Shown here: positions 49,650-58,900 of the stretch, in pieces
How the letters are laid out: each line of letters starts with the position of its first letter
Position numbering within the stretch: position 1 is the stretch's first letter
NCBI GenBank assembly: GCA_964019425.1
Contig: OZ025817.1
Location: 986,350-1,050,349, forward strand
Direction of reading: 5' to 3'
DNA from: Flectonema sp. DT1601
Taxonomy: Eukaryota > Euglenozoa > Diplonemea > Diplonemida > Diplonemidae
Length of the DNA stretch: 64,000 bases
The notes under the pieces: generated by a model
What the model saw: only the letters and a program-made list of their open reading frames with translations
Told to the model about the DNA's origin: nothing
Databases searched by the model: none
Position numbers and translations under genes: made by a program

Positions 49650-49886
49650 ATGGCATCTTCGTCAGAGCCAGAGTTAAGTTTCGAACAGCAAGAAGTACGA
49701 AAAGTGTCAGCAAAGATTGAAGCAATCGAAGGGATTGCGATAGTAGAAAGTGAACAGAAAGACCTCAACCCAACACAAAAACGTATTAAAGTTGTGGTAG
49801 ACTTGAATGGTGGCCTCAGCAAGTACTTAGAAGAACTGAAGGTAGAGAAGAACAAACTTTTTGATTTGTTGAAGAGTTCTACTGAG
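49650..49886 (+). CDS. Coiled-coil header exon of a second nuclease-effector gene
   Basis: 79 codons from ATG to a GTATAC donor, ending in phase 0 exactly like exon 1 of the RHS-type gene at 44435. It encodes a charged coiled coil (FEQQEVRKVSAKIEAIEG, LSKYLEELKVEKNKLFDLL). The intron begins with CTTTTTACTTTTT-type sequence, as at 44852, and contains the shared 34-bp intron repeat at 50004. The best downstream partner is the HNH exon at 52065 (phase 0, AAACAG acceptor). Joined they give about 338 residues. That join is an inference from phase, splice sites and intron similarity. Confidence 0.6.
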
Positions 49887-50003
49887 GTATACCTTTTACT
49901 TTTTATTTGTAACCTGTCTGAACGGGTCCAACCTTTTTTTGTATTGGTCACAGTACAGCCCTTCGGACTTCTTTTAAAAAAAGAGCCAACGGGGGGGGGG
50001 ATC

Positions 50004-50037
50004 GGAAAGGTGATTGGACAAAGTGAACCGCCATTGC
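50004..50037 (+). repeat. 34-bp intron repeat, copy 2
   Basis: CGGAAAGGTGATTGGACAAA then GTGAACCGCCATTG; the counterpart of 44898-44931, again preceded by a G run and about 120 nt after a phase-0 donor. It lies inside the interval bounded by the 21-bp direct repeats. It therefore either belongs to the inserted element (also present in the 44.9-kb intron) or shows that the direct repeats are older intron duplications. Confidence 0.75.
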
Positions 50038-51820
50038 CTGCCCGTTAAAAATACACACCTTCACCACCCAAAGGGTGAACAGAATAAAAGAAAACACCAC
50101 CAAAGATAACGAGCTCTTCAGTATCCTTTCCGTATTTCTTTTGAAGGGTAACCATGTTGAACATCGAAGCTTTCGGTAAGTAGTCGAAAACCTTTTGATG
50201 TCTCGTAGACTCAATACAACTCTCAGAGACATCCTTTGTGATCATGCGACGGAGAGTAGGTTTCTTCCAAAAACAGATTTGAAATCGGCTAAAGAATGCC
50301 CTTGCTAAAACTTTGTTGACAAGAATAAACGAACAGACTCTCACGTTCTAATTCACGCTTCAAAGCTGCTGACAACAAAGAGATTCAAAAACCTACTTCT
50401 CCAAAGGTGGCCGTTATCGCCTACATGATAACAGCGATGAGATCCTCAAAGAAGTAGAATCAGCAGTTGATGATTTCATCTCATTGCATTATGATCACAG
50501 CAAGTACTAATCTTGCGATGTTTCTAAAAACTACCCTGAGAGGTTACATCAGTAATATGCCACCATTACAAAACAATAATGAACTACAAACGGTACAAAA
50601 AGAGATTACTAAAATCAAAGAACACATGGGTTTTCTCCAGATTGACAAGACAACACACGACCTAGCTCTGTGTTGTAGACATTTGTACCAACAAACCCTC
50701 AACAACCAAATCAACGGTTGTAATGTCTACAAAGAATACAACATTGAAGAGACCAAGGAGGAAATGATTAGGTTAGAAAAACTTAACAAAAAATACGGCT
50801 TCAGACACACAAACAACTTACCATATCTTTATGGTAGTCCGAAGTTTCACAAGAAACCGATGAAGTTTCGTTTCATAGCTGGTTCTTCCTCAAAAACAAA
50901 CTTCGATATTCAAAAGGAAGGTGACAACTGTTTGTTTAGAGGCAAACCTCTCACTACAACCACCAAGATGTCAAAAGAACTGTCAGGCATCTTAAAAAAA
51001 ACGCGTTCGTTTAGAATTAAAACGATAGAAAAAGAAGAAGAAAGGAAAACCGTAATACAGAAATATTTCATAGTTGACAATGTTGATGAGGTAGCTAAGT
51101 ATATTAAAGCTAACTACACTTGTCTCAGCTATAGAAATGTTAAGTCCTTTGACTTTAGTGACATGTACACTAATTTACCGCACAAGGAAATACTTGAGGA
51201 AATTAATACTATCCTGAATCAGTACATGTCCAATGATGAGACCCTAACCAGAAACGAACTCAACACTCCAGGGAACGGTTTCGCATTTTCAAATAACGAA
51301 GATGCAAAAGACAGATGAACCGCAACCCATGGAGTCACCGAGGATCAAACACCTAACGCCTCGTACACTAGAAAAATAGGTGACGAAAACATTTGAAAAT
51401 CCGAAGAGTATTCTTAAAACTCAAGGTGCACCCTCCAGAGCTAAGTCAGTTGCCATCAACACCATGAATACAGATTACAGGATTCCGACTCCTACTCTGG
51501 AACCTGTACTGCCACCACCAACTGCAATCAAAGGTTGGAATATACGACAAACTGATGAGATTATGAAATCACTCAGAGATAGTCAGAGTCCAACTAGAGG
51601 CAATTCAACTACACTTCCACCACCAAAACTCCATAAGCCTTAACAACGAAGACTAAGGAGAACTATTCCTAAGGTGGATGAAAATGAAGCAACCTCAGAT
51701 GTGGTATACCAAGACCCAGCTCCAGCTTCAACAAGAAGTGAATCGAAACGTCTACGGACTACAGGGCATAGGACGCTCAACCTGTTTACTACAGGGCATA
51801 TGTTAGTACGTGGTCCCCAA

Positions 51821-51868
51821 ATTACCAGATTCGACAACGTCTTCTGGTCGATAAGACAGAAAATATAG
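51821..51868 (+). repeat. 48-bp element-derived repeat, copy 2
   Basis: The counterpart of 41958-42005, at the right end of the reverse-transcriptase element, a few bases before the right direct repeat. Confidence 0.65.
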
Positions 51869-52064
51869 TTTTCCTTTTTTTGTATTGGTCACATGCCTTT
51901 TTACTTTTTCTTTGTATACCTTTACTTTTTTTCTTACACATGTATCGAGGTTCAAAAAGCAATTTCAGAGAAAAGGTTAAGATCAATCAGTACAGGTAAT
52001 GAACCTTGTCTGAACGGGTCCAACCTCTTTTTGTGTTACTCACCCAATAAATCAATCCAAACAG

Positions 52065-52844
52065 AAAACACGCAACCAAACCGAACATGAATTGCCAGAA
52101 GGTTATGAATTGGCACCGGTATTGCGTGCGAGAGGAATCGACCCCACCATATTTAACCGATCACGCACTGCATCCACAAAAGCAACAGATCTTTGGCCCT
52201 CCTTGATTCCAAATAAATGCGAAGTCTGCGGGGCTACTGAAGGGGTTACTCGTGCCCATATTATTCGTGAGAGGAATGATGCTAAGCGACTGCAGTTAGA
52301 CTATGACTCTAACAAGAATGTTCTCTTACTTTGTGGGACTAGGGATACATATCGGTCAAAGGATCCTCCGAAATCTTGGAAATGCCATGCGATGTTTGAC
52401 AGAATGATAATGTCATTTCTGCATGTACCTAATGATGAAACCCAGACACAGTTTATTGTGATTGGAGGGCCTCATAACGGCAAGGTGGTAACATTCTCCC
52501 GCAGTCCACACCGACGTGCGATACATTCTCATTTTGAGCATTGTCGTTTGAATAATAGTTTCCGTCTTGCAGGGGACATAACCGTGAGGCTAGGGACAGA
52601 GGACATGAAACCAACAGACCAAACAATTCAGAACTGGGCCGCCAATGTTACCCCTACTGATGGTCCCACAAAAATAAAGGAATCCAAGAAACATGAGGAG
52701 GAACGGGTGGATCCCAGCGACCCATCAGCAGGGAAGTTCACTTACAAGGAGTTCATCAACTTCTATGGTCAGAAAGATGGGGCTGCTACATGGAAAAAGG
52801 CAAAACCAAGAATAAGAAAGGGACACAATAAAAAAAAGAAGTGA
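52065..52844 (+). CDS. HNH nuclease domain exon (effector-type)
   Basis: Open from an AATCCAAACAG acceptor (52064) to the stop at 52844, 259 residues in phase 0; there is no good in-frame ATG near the front, so it is probably a downstream exon. The HNH core: CEVC (~52), RAHIIRERNDAKRL (~62), NVLLLCGT (~86) and a CHAMFD turn (~107), i.e. CxxC...AHI...N..LLC...CH..F, the zinc-braced bba-metal fold. The C-terminus is helical and basic (EFINFYGQKDGAATWKKAKP, then RIRKGHNKKKK), suggesting nuclear entry or DNA binding. HNH domains of this kind occur as the variable toxin-like end of Crinkler-type proteins. Partnered most simply with the exon at 49650. Confidence 0.75.
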   Translation, partial: KTRNQTEHELPEGYELAPVLRARGIDPTIFNRSRTASTKATDLWPSLIPNKCEVCGATEGVTRAHIIRERNDAKRLQLDYDSNKNVLLLCGTRDTYRSKDPPKSWKCHAMFDRMIMSFLHVPNDETQTQFIVIGGPHNGKVVTFSRSPHRRAIHSHFEHCRLNNSFRLAGDITVRLGTEDMKPTDQTIQNWAANVTPTDGPTKIKESKKHEEERVDPSDPSAGKFTYKEFINFYGQKDGAATWKKAKPRIRKGHNKKKK

Positions 52845-53230
52845 TGTTAGCATGTTTGATAGTGGAGACAGATACAGCTTACAGTCATAGTATGTGGCAA
52901 TCACCAACAGGCACCAGCATGTGAATGTCTTCAGTCTTCTGCAGATTTGTGTGTATTTGAAGAAATAATCTTAAGGTTTGGAAACTATGTACTGGATGTT
53001 AATCTTTGAATGATCGGAAGTTCTAAGGGATGCCTGTGTTAACTCTTATTTATCCTTACAGATTCATAGTTGGAGGGCAAATTCCGACTGATGGGTTATG
53101 TTGTCATTATCACCCAATTGACTTGGCTCGCTTCGCTCGCGCAAAGTTATTTTTCTTTTTGTTTTTCTGTTGTACTAATGCTAGCACGAAAACGACGGCT
53201 AGCTTATGATATAAAAGAGTCCATGGTTTC

Positions 53231-53258
53231 CCCCAATTTCCTTGGAACCCAAAAAATC
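53231..53258 (+). repeat. 28-bp module, copy 1
   Basis: CCCCAATTTCCTTGGAACCC then AAAAAATCC; repeated at 53697-53725 with one indel. Both are preceded by a GTCCATGGTTTC / GCCCACGGTAGC-type word and an A/T run. Confidence 0.75.
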
Positions 53259-53696
53259 CCCAATACTGGTAATAATATAACAAAGCCCGCAAACCCGCAC
53301 TAGAGATACCGCTCAGGCTCGCTTCGCTCACGCAAAGTTATTTATTTTTTGTTTTTGCTGAGTCCAACGAAAACGGACTTCAGTTACCCCGCCGCAGCGA
53401 GCCACCTTGAACCAGGGTGTTCTTGCAATCGCGCGTTCTAGTGTAATCGCTTGTTATTGGTGCGTGTGTAGTTTTTAAGTTTTATTATTTCGACAGGTGC
53501 AAAGCATGGAAGGACAATTACTGAATTAAACTTGTTTTTCCTTTGCCTAAGCATGCAAAAATGAAAACGATGGCTAGGTTATAGTGGGTATGGGGCTTAT
53601 TACAAGTTGCCCATTTTTAGCTTTCTGAACAACTTTATTTAACAACCAAGTCACCTCTGTTATTATTTTTTAAAAATATAAAAAAGCCCACGGTAG

Positions 53697-53725
53697 CCCC
53701 CAATTTCCTGGAACCCAAAAAATCC
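53697..53725 (+). repeat. 28-bp module, copy 2
   Basis: The counterpart of 53231-53258, at the left side of the poly-C/direct-repeat block. Confidence 0.75.
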
Positions 53726-53847
53726 TAGGTAATTTTCCACCAAGCTTAGCACCGGAAAATCAAAGGAAACAGGCAGGAAAGTGTATGATTCCAAAGTTGG
53801 AAAAATGAACAAACGACAGGCATTTTTTATATGAGGCGGTGCAGAAA

Positions 53848-53942
53848 CCCCCCCCCCCCCCCTAGGGGGGGGTACAAGCATCGATTTTACGGAGATTTTG
53901 GGCACTTTCGGTTTTTTTCCGGAGAACAAGTTTTTTGGGCAC
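53848..53942 (+). repeat. 95-bp direct repeat, copy 1 (poly-C/CTAG/poly-G module)
   Basis: C15-TAG8, then TACAAGCATCGATTTTACGG, AGATTTTGGGCACTTTCGG, a T run, CCGGAGAACAAGTTTTTTGG, GCAC. Copy 2 at 55830-55921 is identical apart from homopolymer lengths. Copy 1 continues into unique sequence; copy 2 continues straight into the octamer array. Confidence 0.9.
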
Positions 53943-54029
53943 CCAAATTATGAAAACTGCAACATATACCCCAAAAATGGGGATTGCGATCCAAAGAAAC
54001 AGTTCTTCGGCACTTTAGAGCAAGTCTTT

Positions 54030-54065
54030 GAAAAATCTCAAAAAGTGTGGACCGTGTGGTACCTG
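54030..54065 (+). repeat. 36-bp inverted repeat, left arm
   Basis: GAAAAATCTCAAAAAGTGTG followed by GACCGTGTGGTACCTG. Its exact reverse complement is at 55647-55682. Perfect over 36 bases. Confidence 0.9.
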
Positions 54066-55646
54066 AGGGGGGTGAAAACAAGGGGTGTGTTAGGAGGGCT
54101 CGCAAAAATTACAAGTAATTCCGTGCATTGAGCAATCCATAACCAGGGTTTCCCTCTGAGTTGAGTGGGGAATGAAATGGGAACTCAATTTTTATTTTTA
54201 TCGACCTGATTTGAACCTTAATTATATGCTACACGAGACCCGGCGTGTTAATTCCCCCTTGTCCGATGCTTAGGCTGCTGGCCTTCTCTTGAACATCCCA
54301 TGTGCTCAGGTTTCGAAATTCGGCCCGAAGCTGTGCTTCTTTCTGTACAAGATAGACAGAGGACCAATCCTTGGATGCGGATGGCAGATTAGCATTAGGC
54401 CTTGCTGTCTAGAGGTCTTCCCCGTGAGGACGGAGTGGTACGTTCAGCCCCTGTGGCGCCTCCTGTTATGCTTGTTCTTGCCAATCTGAAGAGGGTCGGT
54501 GGTCCTGCGTTGATGTGGTAGCCATTGGAAGCCCGTGTGCCTCTGGAATATGTTGTACGTTATCAGTAGGGCAACATTCACGCCACTGGTTCCATCAGTT
54601 GACTAAGAACTATCAACAACACTGAATAACCTCCCCATCCCTTGAGGGGTGCAGGATGACAACGAACACAACGGTTGTTAGCTTCATCCCACGAGCATGA
54701 CGGGCACTAGAGGAAGTATCATGCTGCAGCGATGTGACGGAGGGTGAGGAGGAAGCTGCTGCTTCAAGAAGTCAGGTCACCGACAGATCACCTGTGAATT
54801 CATCAACAAGTCCGACTGTCCTTCGAGATATAGTTGGTGACTTCGACCCGCTTCCCTTCTGTCTGCGCACCTACGATAGCTTCAACTATGTCCCTCACTC
54901 AGGACTTAGTTGGATCTCTCTGCGCCGATCCCTTCTTGCCGCAATATCTGCAGTGTAGTTACGACTCCAAGACTCCAGGAGTATATCCCCCTCGTTCGGG
55001 TACAGATGCAAGCGGGTGTGTCTTTCGTACTTCTTCGTATGCCGCATGTACTGGAGTGTCTTGTATGCCCCGCTGGTGAGTATGGTTGGGTCTTGAGTGA
55101 TGCCTTGAACGGCTTTTTGGATGGGGCATGTTGGCCTATGTCGCTGCTGCTTATCTATGGCACTACTATTTGAGGCACTACCACTACAGCTGTCTTCAGG
55201 CTTATCCCTGTTTGGGGTACAGACGTAGCGCTTTGTTTATTCTGTGAGCCTTCTGTGATCGCGATTCAGATACTGGACGTTTCTGGACCCCTTTCTTACG
55301 CGTATCTTACTTCTGACTGTCCAAGTGCTGTTGAGTGACTTCAGGGATGTCTCGGGAGGTGTTTTCATGCACTCTAGGATCAATGCTCTCCTCCGCAGAA
55401 TGACTTTGTGAGCTGCCCTGCAGAACATCGTTTTCAGCTGCGTTATCCTGCCCGTGAGCCTCGTGACCTCAAGCATGGCCGGGCGAGAGCGCTGCTCTCT
55501 TTCGTGGCGTGTTCTTGAGGTGGAAACTGATACGGAAATGGTATATTAGCAAACTGCGCATACAGGGGCACACCAAGACTCACCTCTTCTCATTGTAAAA
55601 AAAAATTATTTGAAGGTGCATTTCACAGGCCTCAAAATTGGACCCC
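54066..55646 (+). other. Compositionally distinct 1.6-kb insert-like segment, no intact gene
   Basis: Bounded by the 36-bp inverted repeat and clearly richer in G+C (around half) than the gene spacers. No complete gene is present. The minus strand has the most coding-like pieces (an uninterrupted 79-codon stretch at 55237-55476 with VRSKIRVRKGSRNVQYLNRD; a CxxC phrase HCRYCGKKGSAQRDP near 54950), in several frames. It looks like a decayed transposable unit or a foreign fragment; family unknown. Confidence 0.4.
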
Positions 55647-55682
55647 CAGGTACCACACGGTCCACACTTTTTGAGATTTTTC
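55647..55682 (-). repeat. 36-bp inverted repeat, right arm
   Basis: The reverse complement of 54030-54065, 36 of 36 bases. The bases just outside the two arms do not form an obvious target-site duplication. Confidence 0.9.
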
Positions 55683-55823
55683 ATTCCTTTGCCGAAATCA
55701 GCCAAATCGAGGTTTTTTCGGCCCCGAAATCACATTTTTGGGGGTTCTGATGGGGTCCTGGGTATTTTTTGCCCCCGGGAAGGTTATATTTACCAAAATT
55801 CGGAAAAAGTACTTTATCGACAG

Positions 55824-55857
55824 CTTGTACCCCCCCCCCCCTAGGGGGGGGTACAAG
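55824..55857. repeat. Palindrome CTTGTAC-C(n)TAG(n)-GTACAAG
   Basis: A near-perfect inverted repeat: CTTGTA, then 12 C, TA, 8 G, TACAAG, centred on CTAG. The left arm CTTGTA is present here but replaced (GCAGAAA) in the first copy at 53848. It could form a hairpin; the unequal C/G counts suggest slippage. Confidence 0.85.
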
Positions 55858-55921
55858 CATCGATTTTACGGAGATTTTGGGCACTTTCGGTTTTTTCCCG
55901 GAGAACAAGTTTTTTGGGCAC
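55830..55921 (+). repeat. 92-bp direct repeat, copy 2, at the satellite boundary
   Basis: The counterpart of 53848-53942. It ends GGGCAC at 55921, and the octamer array begins at 55923. Confidence 0.9.
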
Positions 55922-55922
55922 A

Positions 55923-58900
55923 CCCGCAAACCCGCAAACCCGCAAACCCGCAAACCCGCAAACCCGCAAACCCGCAAACCCGCAAACCCGCAAACCCGCA
56001 AACCCGCAAACCCGCAAACCCGCAAACCCGCAAACCCGCAAACCCGCAAACCCGCAAACCCGCAAACCCGCAAACCCGCAAACCCGCAAACCCGCAAACC
56101 CGCAAACCCGCAAACCCGCAAACCCGCAAACCCGCAAACCCGCAAACCCGCAAACCCGCAAACCCGCAAACCCGCAAACCCGCAAACCCGCAAACCCGCA
56201 AACCCGCAAACCCGCAAACCCGCAAACCCGCAAACCCGCAAACCCGCAAACCCGCAAACCCGCAAACCCGCAAACCCGCAAACCCGCAAACCCGCAAACC
56301 CGCAAACCCGCAAACCCGCAAACCCGCAAACCCGCAAACCCGCAAACCCGCAAACCCGCAAACCCGCAAACCCGCAAACCCGCAAACCCGCAAACCCGCA
56401 AACCCGCAAACCCGCAAACCCGCAAACCCGCAAACCCGCAAACCCGCAAACCCGCAAACCCGCAAACCCGCAAACCCGCAAACCCGCAAACCCGCAAACC
56501 CGCAAACCCGCAAACCCGCAAACCCGCAAACCCGCAAACCCGCAAACCCGCAAACCCGCAAACCCGCAAACCCGCAAACCCGCAAACCCGCAAACCCGCA
56601 AACCCGCAAACCCGCAAACCCGCAAACCCGCAAACCCGCAAACCCGCAAACCCGCAAACCCGCAAACCCGCAAACCCGCAAACCCGCAAACCCGCAAACC
56701 CGCAAACCCGCAAACCCGCAAACCCGCAAACCCGCAAACCCGCAAACCCGCAAACCCGCAAACCCGCAAACCCGCAAACCCGCAAACCCGCAAACCCGCA
56801 AACCCGCAAACCCGCAAACCCGCAAACCCGCAAACCCGCAAACCCGCAAACCCGCAAACCCGCAAACCCGCAAACCCGCAAACCCGCAAACCCGCAAACC
56901 CGCAAACCCGCAAACCCGCAAACCCGCAAACCCGCAAACCCGCAAACCCGCAAACCCGCAAACCCGCAAACCCGCAAACCCGCAAACCCGCAAACCCGCA
57001 AACCCGCAAACCCGCAAACCCGCAAACCCGCAAACCCGCAAACCCGCAAACCCGCAAACCCGCAAACCCGCAAACCCGCAAACCCGCAAACCCGCAAACC
57101 CGCAAACCCGCAAACCCGCAAACCCGCAAACCCGCAAACCCGCAAACCCGCAAACCCGCAAACCCGCAAACCCGCAAACCCGCAAACCCGCAAACCCGCA
57201 AACCCGCAAACCCGCAAACCCGCAAACCCGCAAACCCGCAAACCCGCAAACCCGCAAACCCGCAAACCCGCAAACCCGCAAACCCGCAAACCCGCAAACC
57301 CGCAAACCCGCAAACCCGCAAACCCGCAAACCCGCAAACCCGCAAACCCGCAAACCCGCAAACCCGCAAACCCGCAAACCCGCAAACCCGCAAACCCGCA
57401 AACCCGCAAACCCGCAAACCCGCAAACCCGCAAACCCGCAAACCCGCAAACCCGCAAACCCGCAAACCCGCAAACCCGCAAACCCGCAAACCCGCAAACC
57501 CGCAAACCCGCAAACCCGCAAACCCGCAAACCCGCAAACCCGCAAACCCGCAAACCCGCAAACCCGCAAACCCGCAAACCCGCAAACCCGCAAACCCGCA
57601 AACCCGCAAACCCGCAAACCCGCAAACCCGCAAACCCGCAAACCCGCAAACCCGCAAACCCGCAAACCCGCAAACCCGCAAACCCGCAAACCCGCAAACC
57701 CGCAAACCCGCAAACCCGCAAACCCGCAAACCCGCAAACCCGCAAACCCGCAAACCCGCAAACCCGCAAACCCGCAAACCCGCAAACCCGCAAACCCGCA
57801 AACCCGCAAACCCGCAAACCCGCAAACCCGCAAACCCGCAAACCCGCAAACCCGCAAACCCGCAAACCCGCAAACCCGCAAACCCGCAAACCCGCAAACC
57901 CGCAAACCCGCAAACCCGCAAACCCGCAAACCCGCAAACCCGCAAACCCGCAAACCCGCAAACCCGCAAACCCGCAAACCCGCAAACCCGCAAACCCGCA
58001 AACCCGCAAACCCGCAAACCCGCAAACCCGCAAACCCGCAAACCCGCAAACCCGCAAACCCGCAAACCCGCAAACCCGCAAACCCGCAAACCCGCAAACC
58101 CGCAAACCCGCAAACCCGCAAACCCGCAAACCCGCAAACCCGCAAACCCGCAAACCCGCAAACCCGCAAACCCGCAAACCCGCAAACCCGCAAACCCGCA
58201 AACCCGCAAACCCGCAAACCCGCAAACCCGCAAACCCGCAAACCCGCAAACCCGCAAACCCGCAAACCCGCAAACCCGCAAACCCGCAAACCCGCAAACC
58301 CGCAAACCCGCAAACCCGCAAACCCGCAAACCCGCAAACCCGCAAACCCGCAAACCCGCAAACCCGCAAACCCGCAAACCCGCAAACCCGCAAACCCGCA
58401 AACCCGCAAACCCGCAAACCCGCAAACCCGCAAACCCGCAAACCCGCAAACCCGCAAACCCGCAAACCCGCAAACCCGCAAACCCGCAAACCCGCAAACC
58501 CGCAAACCCGCAAACCCGCAAACCCGCAAACCCGCAAACCGCAAACCCGCAAACCCGCAAACCCGCAAACCCGCAAACCCGCAAACCCGCAAACCCGCAA
58601 ACCCGCAAACCCGCAAACCCGCAAACCCGCAAACCCGCAAACCCGCAAACCCGCAAACCCGCAAACCCGCAAACCCGCAACCCGCAAACCCGCAAACCCG
58701 CAAACCCGCAAACCCGCAAACCCGCAAACCCGCAAACCCGCAAACCCGCAACCCGCAAACCCGCAAACCCGCAAACCCGCAAACCCGCAAACCCGCAAAC
58801 CCGCAAACCCGCAAACCGCAAACCGCAAACCCGCAAACCCGCAAACCCGCAAACCCGCAACCCGCAAACCCGCAAACCCGCAAACCCGCAAACCCGCAAA

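Larger units (their letters stand above)
49953..51872 (+). mobile_element. Broken non-LTR/Penelope-like reverse-transcriptase element in an intron
   Basis: The unit lies between two identical 21-bp direct repeats (49932-49952 and 51873-51893; CCTTTTTTTGTATTGGTCAC plus A), which look like a target-site duplication. The clearest coding part (about 50467-51318) carries the front of a reverse transcriptase: LPYLYGSPKFHK, KFRFIAGSSS and FDFSDMYTNLPHKEI. These match the RT fingers and motif A of Penelope-like and related non-LTR elements. The catalytic FADD-type palm motif and a nuclease are not seen. A proline-rich coding-like stretch (51302-51868) follows and ends in the 48-bp repeat found also at 41958. 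The element is broken, with several breaks. The perfect direct repeats suggest the insertion is not very old, though the element itself is decayed. Confidence 0.55.
52845..53847 (+). other. Gene-free, repeat-dense transition zone
   Basis: The first 250 bases hold the flank repeat shared with 43.6 kb. From 53120 on there are duplicated short modules (GGCTCGCTTCGCTC at 53126 and 53313; CCCCAATTTCC(T)TGGAACCC with AAAAAATCC at 53231 and 53697; GAAAACGA(C/T)GGCTAG at 53188 and 53562). A two-unit match to the large satellite lies at 53286-53302. No coding sequence is seen. Confidence 0.65.

Noticed and set aside
49948-50344. Minus-strand frames at the left of the retroelement
   Set aside because: They overlap the repeated intron block and element sequence, with no recognisable domain; too weak to call.
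54734-55173. + strand open frames inside the inverted-repeat-bounded segment
   Set aside because: They are short and overlapping, with no motif; the minus strand is slightly more coding-like but is also broken up.
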